NCBI RefSeq assembly: GCF_000021805.1
Contig: NC_011726.1
Location: 496,001-560,000, forward strand
Origin: Rippkaea orientalis PCC 8801
Lineage (GTDB): Bacteria > Cyanobacteriota > Cyanobacteriia > Cyanobacteriales > Microcystaceae
Direction of reading: 5' to 3'
DNA length: 64,000 bases
Position 1 is the first letter of the stretch. Each line of letters begins with the position of its first letter. Below the pieces are notes generated by a model that searched no databases, had not been told where the DNA came from, and was given only the letters and a program-made list of their open reading frames with translations. The position numbers and the translations under genes are program-made. Of this stretch, positions 9,474-18,093 are shown in pieces.

Positions 9474-9525
9474 CTCTTAAAAGATAGTTGACAAAAATGT
9501 TTAGTAAAGGTCTAATACTTTAGTA

Positions 9526-9702
9526 ATGTTAGTATTTTGGTTCAAACTGTCTAAAAGTATTAAAAAATGGCTTATCTTGGGCATCGTTAGCTTTTTACTG
9601 TCATTGGGATGGTATACCATTTGGACACCACTAAGCTATGGAAACACCATTAAATTTATACTAAATCTTGGTTTTAACGTCTTCCTTTTGAAATTAAAAT
9701 GA
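9526..9702 (+). CDS. small membrane protein, 58 residues
   Basis: An ATG-to-TGA frame. It has a basic N-terminus (FKLSKSIKKW), a hydrophobic segment LILGIVSFLLSLGWYTIW, and a second, weaker hydrophobic stretch near the C-terminus. Its TGA overlaps the ATG of the next frame as ATGA at 9699-9702, typical of translational coupling and a reason to believe both. No homologue is recognised, and no strong ribosome site precedes the start. It is too short for ordinary gene callers. Confidence 0.4.
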   Translation: MLVFWFKLSKSIKKWLILGIVSFLLSLGWYTIWTPLSYGNTIKFILNLGFNVFLLKLK

Positions 9703-9824
9703 CTAAAAATACTCAAGTTTTCTCCGTTCTGAGTGCATCATTTGTTTGTATCATTGGTTTGGGTTTAACGTATCAAGCTATCCTACAAATTCATTCACTA
9801 GCTAATATTGTTTGGCTATTCTAG
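9699..9824 (+). CDS. small membrane protein, 41 residues
   Basis: The start codon overlaps the stop of the 58-residue frame (ATGA). After a short polar N-terminus (MTKNTQVFSVLS) comes one hydrophobic span, FVCIIGLGLTYQAILQI, then LANIVWLF at the end. Size and layout resemble single-pass small proteins of photosynthetic or respiratory complexes, but it matches none that I know. The prohibitin-like gene follows 59 bases later. Confidence 0.4.
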   Translation: MTKNTQVFSVLSASFVCIIGLGLTYQAILQIHSLANIVWLF

Positions 9825-9883
9825 TCAAGGGTTGGCAATTTCAGATAAGATAAACATTAGGAACAACTAAGGAGAAAAGACCT

Positions 9884-10732
9884 GTGAATCGTCAATCAGC
9901 CCCTAGCTTACAATCCCTATTTGGTGGTATTATTGCCGCCTTACTGGTGGTGATTAGCTTTAACTCATTTGTGGTGATCAACCCTGGACAAGCAGGGGTT
10001 TTGAGTATTTTAGGAAAAGCCCAAGATGGGGCATTATTAGAAGGAATCCATTTTAAACCCCCCCTCGTTTCCACCGTTGATATTTATGATGTAACGGTGC
10101 AAAAATTTGAAGTACCTGCCCAAAGTGCGACCAAAGATTTACAGGATCTCACCGCTAGTTTTGCCATTAATTTCCGTCTTGATCCCCTACAAGTCGTTGA
10201 TATTCGACGAACACAAGGAACCCTACAAAATATCGTAGCGAAAATTATTGCCCCCCAAACGCAAGAGTCGTTTAAAATCGCTGCTGCTAAACGAACCGTA
10301 GAACAGTCGATTACTCAACGAACTGAACTCAAACAAGACTTTGATGATGCCCTCAACGCTCGCCTCGCTAAATATGGCATTATTGTTCTAGATACCAGTG
10401 TAATTGATCTAACTTTTTCTCCTGAATTTGCCCGCGCCGTTGAAGAAAAACAAATCGCTGAACAACGGGCACAACGGGCGGTTTATATTGCCCAAGAAGC
10501 GGAACAACAGGCACAAGCTGATGTTAACCGCGCTAAAGGTAAAGCCGAAGCACAACGGTTATTAGCTGAAACCTTAAAGGCACAAGGTGGGGAATTAGTC
10601 CTACAAAAAGAAGCGATCGAAGCGTGGCGAGAAGGCGGCGCGAAAATGCCCAATGTGTTAGTGATGGGAGGCGAAAGTCACGGAGGAGGCGTACCTTTTC
10701 TGTTTAACCTTAGCAATGTAGAAACGCAATAG
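9884..10732 (+). CDS. prohibitin family (SPFH/Band 7) membrane protein
   Basis: This encodes 282 residues from a GTG start with an AAGGAG site eleven bases upstream. One N-terminal transmembrane helix (about residues 13-30, GGIIAALLVVISFNSFVVI) is followed by the SPFH/Band 7 domain (about 30-190) and an Ala/Glu/Gln-rich coiled coil (EQRAQRAVYIAQEAEQQAQA). Length and order match cyanobacterial prohibitins such as Synechocystis Slr1106. Such proteins form large ring or cage assemblies in the plasma or thylakoid membrane and are linked to FtsH protease control in other organisms; that role here is an inference. Confidence 0.92.
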   Translation: MNRQSAPSLQSLFGGIIAALLVVISFNSFVVINPGQAGVLSILGKAQDGALLEGIHFKPPLVSTVDIYDVTVQKFEVPAQSATKDLQDLTASFAINFRLDPLQVVDIRRTQGTLQNIVAKIIAPQTQESFKIAAAKRTVEQSITQRTELKQDFDDALNARLAKYGIIVLDTSVIDLTFSPEFARAVEEKQIAEQRAQRAVYIAQEAEQQAQADVNRAKGKAEAQRLLAETLKAQGGELVLQKEAIEAWREGGAKMPNVLVMGGESHGGGVPFLFNLSNVETQ

Positions 10733-10782
10733 GTTTTTCCTCATTGGTCAAAGACGGTTGATCAACACAATCTTAAAATGGG

Positions 10783-10842
10783 AGGTGGGCAACTCAAAGA
10801 GTTATTTAAACTAACCCTATAGTTGAAATCCTTGCCCACCCT
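10783..10842. repeat. inverted repeat of the GTGGGC family
   Basis: AGGTGGGCAA at 10783-10792 is complementary to TTGCCCACCCT at 10832-10842, with a 39-base AT-rich interior that can pair further (GTTATTTAAACTAAC). It lies between the prohibitin-like and DUF3172 genes and resembles the hairpins at 9099 and 63307. Confidence 0.5.
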
Positions 10843-10896
10843 ACAAACAAAAAGTCTCTCAATATAATAAAAAGATAATCACTTCCTACAATCTCT

Positions 10897-11448
10897 ATGG
10901 CTCGTAGACCTCCCCGCGACTATCCCCCCCGTTCTAACCCTCCTCGCTATTCTTCTGATTCTCAATTAGGATCTAAGATTAATTATGGGATGATTGGCCT
11001 GTTGGCTGGAATTTTCGTTCTCGGTATTGGTGTGGGTATTGGTTTTAGTTCTACCGCTAGTTTTGACCCCCAAAACGTGGCCTCACGGGAGGTTATTGAC
11101 AGAAGTGCCCCCAATGCTGAATTGTGTGTTCAATTTGGGGCGAGTGCCATCGTCACGGATATGCGGGTATTTATTACCTTGAACCCTTTTAGTGTCTTTG
11201 TCACTCAACCTTCGATGCAACCAGGATGTGTCTTGCGTCGTGCTAATATTGGTCTTCTGGAACAACAAAGATTAGTGACAGCAGAACAGTTGAGAGATTG
11301 TAAAAATCGAATGAATACCTTTGGTTTTACGGGCTCTCTAGAAAGTAAACCGAACATTGCTTGTATTTATCCTAATGAGGCTGCGGGAAACCTATTTTTA
11401 AACCCGGCTGGTTCAGTTAACCCTCGTTCAGAAACCGATAATTTTTAA
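10897..11448 (+). CDS. DUF3172 family membrane protein
   Basis: A 183-residue protein. The N-terminus is basic and proline-rich (MARRPPRDYPPRSNPPRYSS), then comes one transmembrane helix at about residues 31-52 (NYGMIGLLAGIFVLGIGVGI). A C-terminal domain follows with three Cys residues (NAELCVQFG, MQPGCVLRR, RDCKNRM) and a fourth late Cys (NIACIYP). This layout is typical of the cyanobacterial DUF3172 family, whose function is unknown. The C-terminal domain is probably outside the cytoplasm. It converges with the minus-strand gene at 11464, 15 bases away. Confidence 0.85.
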   Translation: MARRPPRDYPPRSNPPRYSSDSQLGSKINYGMIGLLAGIFVLGIGVGIGFSSTASFDPQNVASREVIDRSAPNAELCVQFGASAIVTDMRVFITLNPFSVFVTQPSMQPGCVLRRANIGLLEQQRLVTAEQLRDCKNRMNTFGFTGSLESKPNIACIYPNEAAGNLFLNPAGSVNPRSETDNF

Positions 11449-11463
11449 TAGTTGTAGGGTGGT

Positions 11464-11685
11464 TTACTGTAATTCATCTGAGTCTCCAAATTCCTCATCC
11501 CTGATGCGTTTTTGTTCGCGAATTGAGGCTTGAAAGGCTCCGATGACAAATCCAACGCTTGCGCCTCCTATAATTAGAATATTTCGGCGTTGTTCGCGTT
11601 GAGAAATTTTGGTTAATGCTAACCCGATCATCGCTCCAATTAACGCGGTCATAATTGCTGAAAAAATAATGACTCGAATATTCAT
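11464..11685 (-). CDS. hypothetical two-helix membrane protein, 73 residues
   Basis: Two hydrophobic helices (IIFSAIMTALIGAMIGLAL and ILIIGGASVGFVIGAFQAS) are separated by a basic turn (KISQREQRRN). The C-terminal tail is acidic (RDEEFGDSDELQ). The start is convincing: AGAGGAAAATC precedes the ATG at 11685. It probably sits in the inner or thylakoid membrane as a hairpin. I do not recognise a named family. A 28-codon frame ends nine bases upstream on the same strand. Confidence 0.6.
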   Translation of the reverse strand: MNIRVIIFSAIMTALIGAMIGLALTKISQREQRRNILIIGGASVGFVIGAFQASIREQKRIRDEEFGDSDELQ

Positions 11686-11694
11686 GATTTTCCT

Positions 11695-11781
11695 CTAAAT
11701 AAACGAATAAATTAATAACAAGATAGTTCCGACAAATAGTATATGGTTCATCCAATCATCAAACGTCCAATTTTTAAACAT
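11695..11781 (-). CDS. possible 28-residue membrane peptide
   Basis: An ATG-to-TAG frame directly upstream of the 73-residue gene. It encodes a short polar start (MFKNWTFDDWMNH) and one hydrophobic span (ILFVGTILLLIYSFI). The size and one-helix plan fit a small membrane protein or a leader peptide whose end positions ribosomes at the next gene. No good ribosome site is seen before its own ATG, so it may not be translated. Confidence 0.3.
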   Translation of the reverse strand: MFKNWTFDDWMNHILFVGTILLLIYSFI

Positions 11782-11896
11782 TTTATTTGAGTTAATAAGT
11801 AGTCGTACAAAATTAATTACCTAGTTGAGAGAGGGAACGGGGAACAGGCAACAGGCAGAAGTTAGTACTTCCCACACTCCCCACTCTCCCCACCCT

Positions 11897-14800
11897 CTAC
11901 TCATTCTGAGGACTGGTTTTAAACACAGGGGCAATTTCCTCGTTTTCGGGTTGAGGTTCAGGAGGGGGAGACGGTTTACTGTGACCATTACCCGAACTAG
12001 GGGGACTCGGAGGTTTTTTGCCTCCGTCGAGGAGGTATTTTTCAAAGTTCTTGACCACAATATACAAGATGGGAACGAGAACTAAACTTAAGACCGTGGC
12101 TAAGGCTAACCCGCCAAAAATAGCCGTCCCTAATGACCAACGACTGACTGCACCCACACTAGAAGCGGTTAATAGAGGGGCAAACCCGACGAGAGACGAG
12201 ACGGCTGTCATCAAAATGGGGCGTAAGCGTTCTTCGGCAGCATAAATCGCTGATCTCGTAATGGTCATGCCCAAATCACGGGCTTGGTTCGCAAATTCTA
12301 CGATCAAAATCGCGTTTTTGGCTGCTAATCCGATCAACATAACTAAAGCTACTTGAGCGTACATATTGTTATTGAGGATTGGCCAGATGCCATTACCGGG
12401 GTTAAAGGGAGCCGTTTGAACAAAGCTGACCCGTATCCAAATTGCCCCCAATGCCCCCAAAATGGCTAGAGGAACCGTGAGTAGGATGATAGTGGGGTCA
12501 ATATAACTTTCATATTGAGCAGCCAGTACCAAGAACACCATGACAAAGGCTAAACCAAAGACGACGGGAGCCGCCCCACCAGAGCTTTTTTCCTCGGCTG
12601 CCGTATTCGTCCAGGCGTAGCCAAAACCCGGCTGTAACGTCTCATTGGCGACTTCTTCCATGGCTTGAATCACCTGTCCTGAACTATAACCCGGAGCAGG
12701 AGAAATAATCAATTTAATAGCTGGATAGGTCTTATAACGGGTCAGAATGGGAGGATAGGTGGTTTGGGTTGGGGTGACTAAATTGCTCAATTGGACAATC
12801 GCTCCATCACGCGATCGCACATACAACCGTCCAATATCTTCAGGGTTCGCCCGATCTTGTGGGGTTGCTTGAGCATAAACCCGATAGAGACGACCTTCAA
12901 AAACAAATTGATTGACAAAATTGGAGCCAATATAGGTTTGTAGGGTTCTTAAAATGTCATCAATGGCGATATTTTGGGCTTTAGCCTTTTGGCGATCAAT
13001 CTCCATGGTGATCAAAGGACTATTGAAGGTAAAGGTCGTAAAGGTTGACCCAATTTCTGGCCGTTGATTGGCGGCTGCCATCACCCGTTGCACATTCTCA
13101 ATTAGAGCGTCTATCCCCTTTAATTGACGGTCTTGGATAAAAATTTCAGACCCATCAAAACTACTTAACCCATCCACAGGAGGGGCATTAGCTGCAAATA
13201 CCCGCGCCCCGGAGATTTGTTGAGCAAAGGCTCGATTGAGCTTTTGAATAATCCCAAAGGCAGATTTTTGGGGGCCGGGGCGTTCTCCCCAGGGCTTTAA
13301 TTTGACGAAGGTCAGGGATTTGTTGGCATTTCTTCCTTCAAAGGAAAACCCCGTTAAAGAAATCACATGATCTAACACCTGATCGGCGTTTTCCATATTT
13401 TGAATAATTTGGGTGGTCTGGCGATCAATGGCATAGGTGTAGTTCAGAGAAACTCCTGGAGGGGCTTCCGTAATGCCGAAGAAATAGCCTTGATCTTCAG
13501 CCGGAATGAACCCGGAGGGCATGGTCTGATAAATCCAGGCTGTCCCGACTAACCCTGCAATAAAGACCACCATCACGAGAATACGAACATGAGTTAGAAA
13601 ATTGATAAAACGCCGATATCCTTCCCGAACCAGATCGAAGCCTCGGTTAAACCAATTAAAAAAGAGGGCTAAAGGTCCATGTTTTGGTTGGGGAGGGCTC
13701 AGCAAAATGGCCGACATGGTAGGGGAGAAGGTCAAGGCGTTAAAGGTGGAAAACGCCACCGCAAAAATAATTGTTAGGGCAAACTGACGGTAAACGATCC
13801 CCGTTGTACCGGGGAAGAATGTCACGGGAACAAACACCGCCATCAAGACTACCGAGGTAGCAATGGTTGCCCCGAATAGTTCATCCATCGCGTCCATGGC
13901 TGCTTGCCTAGGGCGCATTCCTTGGGATAATTTGTTTGAAACCGCTTCAACAATTACGATCCCATCATCTACCACTAATCCGGTAGCTAAAACGCAAGCA
14001 AACAGACTTAATTGGTTGAGGGTAAACCCAAAGGCTTTTAAGCCAATCATTGCCCCGACTAAGGCGACGGGAATGGCGATCGCGGGAATAACAGTGGTAC
14101 GCCAGTCTTGGAGGAAAACAAAGATCACCAGGACAACTAAGGCGATCGCCTGTAGTAAGGTGATCATTAAATCTTCGAGGGACGCATTGACAAACAGGGT
14201 ATTGTCTAACCCGATAACTACCTTTAACCCAGGGGGAAAACTCTGTTGCAACTCTGCCATTTTTGCTTTAGCTGCGTCTGCCGTTTCGAGGGCATTACTT
14301 CCAGGTAACTGATAGATTAAAAAGGCAACCCCTGGATTACCATCTACATTAACTTTGGTATCATAGTTTTCCATCCCCAATTCGGCATAGCCTACATCTT
14401 TGATACGGATTAACGTGCCATCTTCTCCCACTTTGACCACCATATCTTCGGCTTCGGCGACGTTGGTAAATCTTCCAGCTACTCGCAAGGGCAATTCAAA
14501 CTGCTGGTCTTGTGGGGCAGGTTGTTGTCCAATTCTCCCAATCCCTACCTCAAAATTTTGTTCGTTGATCGTCCCCACCACATCTAAGGCTGTCAGTCCT
14601 CTAGCGGCTAATTTATCGGGATCTAGCCAAATTCGCATGGCATAGTTTGCTCCCCCAAATAGGGCAACTGAACCCACCCCCGGCAGCCCTTTCATGTCGT
14701 TCCAGATGTAGCGATCGACGTAGTTGTAGATAAAGGTGGTGTCGTATAGGGGCTGACCATCGGGACCGTTTTCGACGTAAAATCCGTAAACCAGGGTTAA

Positions 14801-15217
14801 ACTGGGGGATTGGGTGTTGGTTCTCAATCCGGCTTGGTTCACTACCGAGGGTAAGGTGGATTGCGCTTGAGAAACTCGGTTTTGGACTAACACTTGAGCA
14901 GTATTACGATCCATTTCCGTCGGAAAGGTGACGTTAACGGTGACATTTCCCGTATTATCGGTGAAGGAGTCAATCCACCTTACTTGTTCGGTTCCGTTGA
15001 TTTCTCGTTCTAGGACGGTGGTGACGTTATCTTCGGTGGTTTTGGCATCAGCACCGATGTAATTAGCGGATACGGCTACTTTTTTTGGGGCAATTTCTGG
15101 CAATTTATCCAGGGGCAATAATGCCATGGCGATCGTCCCCAAGAGGATAATGACAATGGTGCAGACAGTACTGAGAACGGGTCGTTTAATAAAAGCGTTG
15201 GCAAAGGAGAGTAACAT
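11897..15217 (-). CDS. RND efflux pump inner-membrane subunit (HAE1/AcrB type)
   Basis: A 1106-residue transporter of the HAE1 RND family. It begins with a membrane helix and the conserved RPVLSTVCTIVIILLG, and has the two large periplasmic loops. The proton-relay Asp pair is in TM4 (TGLVVDDGIVIVEAV), and a matching second half includes AAKNAILIVEFANQARDLG. The C-terminal tail is Pro/Ser/Glu rich. It would export hydrophobic compounds by proton antiport as a trimer, together with an adaptor and a TolC-type channel. No adaptor gene lies beside it; a TolC-like gene is at 32864 but is not linked. Substrate is unknown. Confidence 0.94.
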   Translation of the reverse strand: MLLSFANAFIKRPVLSTVCTIVIILLGTIAMALLPLDKLPEIAPKKVAVSANYIGADAKTTEDNVTTVLEREINGTEQVRWIDSFTDNTGNVTVNVTFPTEMDRNTAQVLVQNRVSQAQSTLPSVVNQAGLRTNTQSPSLTLVYGFYVENGPDGQPLYDTTFIYNYVDRYIWNDMKGLPGVGSVALFGGANYAMRIWLDPDKLAARGLTALDVVGTINEQNFEVGIGRIGQQPAPQDQQFELPLRVAGRFTNVAEAEDMVVKVGEDGTLIRIKDVGYAELGMENYDTKVNVDGNPGVAFLIYQLPGSNALETADAAKAKMAELQQSFPPGLKVVIGLDNTLFVNASLEDLMITLLQAIALVVLVIFVFLQDWRTTVIPAIAIPVALVGAMIGLKAFGFTLNQLSLFACVLATGLVVDDGIVIVEAVSNKLSQGMRPRQAAMDAMDELFGATIATSVVLMAVFVPVTFFPGTTGIVYRQFALTIIFAVAFSTFNALTFSPTMSAILLSPPQPKHGPLALFFNWFNRGFDLVREGYRRFINFLTHVRILVMVVFIAGLVGTAWIYQTMPSGFIPAEDQGYFFGITEAPPGVSLNYTYAIDRQTTQIIQNMENADQVLDHVISLTGFSFEGRNANKSLTFVKLKPWGERPGPQKSAFGIIQKLNRAFAQQISGARVFAANAPPVDGLSSFDGSEIFIQDRQLKGIDALIENVQRVMAAANQRPEIGSTFTTFTFNSPLITMEIDRQKAKAQNIAIDDILRTLQTYIGSNFVNQFVFEGRLYRVYAQATPQDRANPEDIGRLYVRSRDGAIVQLSNLVTPTQTTYPPILTRYKTYPAIKLIISPAPGYSSGQVIQAMEEVANETLQPGFGYAWTNTAAEEKSSGGAAPVVFGLAFVMVFLVLAAQYESYIDPTIILLTVPLAILGALGAIWIRVSFVQTAPFNPGNGIWPILNNNMYAQVALVMLIGLAAKNAILIVEFANQARDLGMTITRSAIYAAEERLRPILMTAVSSLVGFAPLLTASSVGAVSRWSLGTAIFGGLALATVLSLVLVPILYIVVKNFEKYLLDGGKKPPSPPSSGNGHSKPSPPPEPQPENEEIAPVFKTSPQNE

Positions 15218-15428
15218 GATCCGTTGTCGCTGGAGGACTAGGTTCTGAGATAGTTAAGGGGGACTTTGGAGAAGTTGCACTAGGGTTCAACTGGTGTTTT
15301 ATAGATCTTAGGACATTAGCCTAGTTTTAAGCCAAAATTAGTTTACTAAAATATATATTTGTAAGGATAACAGGTTTTTCTAAATTGTTTCCATCGCTTA
15401 TTTCCTATTCCCTATTCTTTTTATTTAT

Positions 15429-16085
15429 ATGAAATCTACTTGGCAATTTTATTCTCATACCACTGGATATACTCGTCTTTTTATTGATCTAATTATCGTT
15501 TTTTTAATTGCTCCTTTGGGTAATTTATCCCCGATTTTTCAATGGCTTATCAGTCTTTTTTTTGTGATGACTCTTTTGTTAGGAGTTAATACCCTGGCTT
15601 TTCCTCCTAAGATTATTAGGACTTTGCAAATTCTTGCTGCTATTTCTTTTGCTGCTGATATTATTGTTTTTCCAGACTTCCCTAAGTTAACGGCGTTAAC
15701 GTCTTTGATTGCTCATGTTTTTCAAGCGATTTTTGTGTTTTGTATTATGATGGCAATCTCGTTTAGGATTACCCATGAAAAACAGGTTAATGGGGCTGTT
15801 ATTCAAGGGAGTATTTGTGTTTATTTGCTACTAGGAATTTTTTGGTTTTTCCTTTATCAAATTGTTCTTTTCTTTGATCCATTTGCTTTTTCTATTCCTG
15901 AAGAAATTACCTCAAATAGTCTATTTTATTTCAGTTTTACGACGTTAACCACTGTGGGTTATGGGGATGTTACTCCTATTAATCCGTTTGCGATGACCTT
16001 AAGTAATGCAGAAGCGTTAGTCGGACAAATTTATCCCGCTATTGTTATTGCTAAATTAGTGAGTCTTTATGAGAGAAATGAATAG
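15429..16085 (+). CDS. potassium channel-like protein (ion_trans_2)
   Basis: A 218-residue membrane protein with about six hydrophobic segments. The last pair flanks the selectivity filter TTVGYGD (residues 174-180), followed by VTPINPFA. The filter sequence is that of potassium channels. There is no regulatory RCK or cyclic-nucleotide domain; the protein ends shortly after the inner helix (AIVIAKLVSLYERNE). The Arg-rich S4 voltage sensor is not apparent, so it is probably not strongly voltage gated. It is divergent from the RND pump gene. Confidence 0.85.
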   Translation: MKSTWQFYSHTTGYTRLFIDLIIVFLIAPLGNLSPIFQWLISLFFVMTLLLGVNTLAFPPKIIRTLQILAAISFAADIIVFPDFPKLTALTSLIAHVFQAIFVFCIMMAISFRITHEKQVNGAVIQGSICVYLLLGIFWFFLYQIVLFFDPFAFSIPEEITSNSLFYFSFTTLTTVGYGDVTPINPFAMTLSNAEALVGQIYPAIVIAKLVSLYERNE

Positions 16086-16145
16086 CTTTTCAAAGCGATA
16101 AGTTTTTGGAGTGATGGATAAATCGTCGTTACAAAAACAACTTCT

Positions 16146-16174
16146 GTAGGGGCTTAATATTATTAAGCCCCTAC
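16146..16174. terminator. 13-bp perfect hairpin between convergent genes
   Basis: GTAGGGGCTTAAT and its exact complement are separated by three bases. It lies between the ends of the channel gene and the Uma2 pseudogene, so it could end transcription from both sides. The sequence type (GGGGCTTAAT) is a common intergenic palindrome in cyanobacteria, so it may also be a repeat element. Confidence 0.5.
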
Positions 16175-16194
16175 TAACTGACTTGGTGACTTCG

Positions 16195-16797
16195 TTAATA
16201 GTCATCAGGAGCAATGGCTAATTTGCGCAATTTTTCAGCTAATCTTTCGGCTCGCTGTTTCTCATATTCTGCCCGTTGTTTTTCTTGTTCGGCTCGTTCT
16301 TCTCTAGTTAATAATAAATTGCCTTGATCATCCCACCAACGTAACCAAGGAAGAGCCATATTTTGATAAGTTCCTTGCCAAATTCCTAACGCTATTCCCA
16401 AGGAATTGATCAAGTAATGTCCTTGTTCATTAGGGGTTATTCTCTGATCGTGATGACCGATTAATTGATAAACTTCAACGGTTGCTAGTTTGACTTCGTA
16501 GATAGCATAATAAGCTGGATGAATTACTGTTTCATAGACCCAAAATTTACCCTTCCAAGGGCTTTTATCTGTTTGTTCACTGCCATTGCCTGAGACAAAT
16601 TCCATGGCAATAACAGGGGGAATTAGTTCTTGCCAAAAAACATAAGATCAACGAATTTCTCCGTTGAGGGTTGGGGGAACATTAGGGACATCAAACCAAT
16701 CAGGCGCGATCGCACCTTGTTCGGAGGGGTCGGTCATTCGCCAATAAATGCCTGAGTCTTGACCGATACAGTAATAATTATTATTGCGATCGCACAT
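16195..16797 (-). pseudogene. Uma2 family (DUF820) nuclease-like gene with nonsense mutation
   Basis: The frame is readable from the ATG at 16797 (YCIGQDSGIYWRMTDPSEQG) through FVSGNGSEQTDKSP to a charged coiled tail with AEQEKQRAEYEKQ. A single in-frame TGA at 16648-16650 splits it (NGEIR stop SYVFWQE), where family members would carry a sense codon, probably Arg. Homologues also have about 60 more N-terminal residues, and an in-frame stop lies just upstream of 16797, so the start is lost too. Uma2 proteins have a PD-(D/E)XK nuclease fold and are extremely numerous in cyanobacteria; their role is uncertain. Confidence 0.75.
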
Positions 16798-17137
16798 TGA
16801 TTGAGTTAGTCAGAGGTCTTGTCTGGGAGAAGATCCCTTGCTATGCTAAGGAGCGATTAAATTTTCAGGGTTTGTTGACTTTTGATGAGCCCAGAGGCGA
16901 GCGATCGCTGATTGGTTGTCCAGAAGGGACTAATAATCTGAAAACTTAGGGTTTAGGCAAATTTTTCTTAACCGTAATACAATAGACAGCATCTTTTACG
17001 CAAGGCTTATCTTGCTTCTATCTAAACATGATAAATCTCCAAATTGACCCTCGTCAGGAACTTCACAATAGTTTAGTGGTATCTCACAAATAAGTAAGTG
17101 TATGCTATTGCATAAATTGGCGTGAGGAGTTAAATGA
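16798..17137. other. 340-bp region upstream of the squalene/phytoene synthase homologue
   Basis: No supported gene. A 21-codon frame at 17028-17093 has no known family. A small inverted repeat GCAAGGCTTATCTTGC lies near 17000. The last bases carry the GAGGAG ribosome site for the gene at 17138. Confidence 0.5.
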
Positions 17138-17950
17138 ATGAATTTACGTAATAATGCCCTGAAGATTCTTAAAGAAACGAGTCGAACGTTTTATATCCCC
17201 ATTAGTCGTCTTCCTGATCGGTTGCAAGAGGCTGTCGCTTCTGCTTATCTGTGTATGCGGGCGATCGATGAAGTGGAAGATCATCCTGACTTGGACAACT
17301 TTACCAAAGCCCAACTCTTGCGCCGTATGAGTCTTAATCTCCAGGCAGGAAGCGAAAAGGCCAGGGTAGAGGATTTTTCAGCCGGATTAATGCCTTATAA
17401 TGCCTGTTTACCAGATGTCACTCTACGGGTAGGAGAATGGGCATTACTCGCTCCTGATAGCATTGCTCCCCGTATCTGGGATGCCACAGCAGCCATGGCC
17501 GATCGCATGGCCTACTGGGCAGAAAATAATTGGACGATTCGCACTGAGGCTCATCTAGATCAATATACCTTTAGTGTAGCGGGGGCTGTGGGTTTATTGC
17601 TATCGGATTTGTGGGCTTGGTATGATGGAACTCAAACTAACCGAAGCTATGCTATTGGCTTTGGTCGCGGGTTACAAGCAGTTAATATTGTTCGTAATCA
17701 CCGTGAAGATCTGCGCCGTGGGGTCAATTTCTTACCCCAAGGATGGAACGAACAAGATGTCCACCAGTATGCCCGTCGTAACCTCAAGTTAGCTGATCTC
17801 TATACTAAGTCTCTGCCCTCTGGACCTGCTTTGGATTTTTGCAAAATTCCTTTAGCTTTGGCCTATGGAACTCTAGAAGTAATGGCTTTAGGAAAAGAAA
17901 AGCTGAGTCGGAGTGATGTTATTGCGTTAGTCCAGCGAGTCACTCGCTAA
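17138..17950 (+). CDS. squalene/phytoene synthase family protein, divergent
   Basis: This encodes 270 residues with an all-helical isoprenoid synthase fold. The first Asp-rich motif is intact (DEVED, D44 and D48). The second motif reads NIVRNHREDLRRG: N187 replaces the first Asp of the usual DxxED, while E190 and D191 remain. The domain is shorter than phytoene synthase (about 300) or squalene synthase (about 350). The family joins two prenyl diphosphates head to head; this subfamily may make squalene or a related product, or may have changed activity. The start at 17138 has GAGGAG upstream. A hairpin with a T-run follows the stop. Confidence 0.8.
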   Translation: MNLRNNALKILKETSRTFYIPISRLPDRLQEAVASAYLCMRAIDEVEDHPDLDNFTKAQLLRRMSLNLQAGSEKARVEDFSAGLMPYNACLPDVTLRVGEWALLAPDSIAPRIWDATAAMADRMAYWAENNWTIRTEAHLDQYTFSVAGAVGLLLSDLWAWYDGTQTNRSYAIGFGRGLQAVNIVRNHREDLRRGVNFLPQGWNEQDVHQYARRNLKLADLYTKSLPSGPALDFCKIPLALAYGTLEVMALGKEKLSRSDVIALVQRVTR

Positions 17951-17985
17951 ACGCATCCAAAATTAACGCAACAGTTGATTTTAAG

Positions 17986-18011
17986 TCTCTCCTCGGAGAG
18001 ATTATTTTTTT
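17986..18011 (+). terminator. intrinsic terminator
   Basis: TCTCTCC pairs with GGAGAGA, followed by TTATTTTTTT, about 36 bases after the stop of the squalene/phytoene synthase homologue. Confidence 0.75.
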
Positions 18012-18036
18012 GCTCTCTCGTACTTGTGATGATAAC

Positions 18037-18060
18037 AAAGGGATGGTTGATCATCCCTTT
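18037..18060. terminator. hairpin between gene and CRISPR array
   Basis: AAAGGGATG and CATCCCTTT form a perfect 9-bp stem with a six-base loop, followed on the plus strand by TTC. It may back up the terminator at 17986 or mark the end of the minus-strand CRISPR transcript. Confidence 0.5.
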
Positions 18061-18093
18061 TTCTCGCCATCGTAATAACTATATCCTTCAGGA

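Noticed and set aside
11825-12085. 86-codon plus-strand frame at the end of the RND gene
   Set aside because: Overlaps the conserved RND C-terminus in antisense and encodes nothing recognisable.
13863-14312. 149-codon frame antisense to the RND pump
   Set aside because: Mirror of a strongly conserved coding region; composition and lack of a ribosome site show a shadow frame.
17028-17093. 21-codon frame before the squalene/phytoene synthase homologue
   Set aside because: No ribosome site and no family; too short to support.
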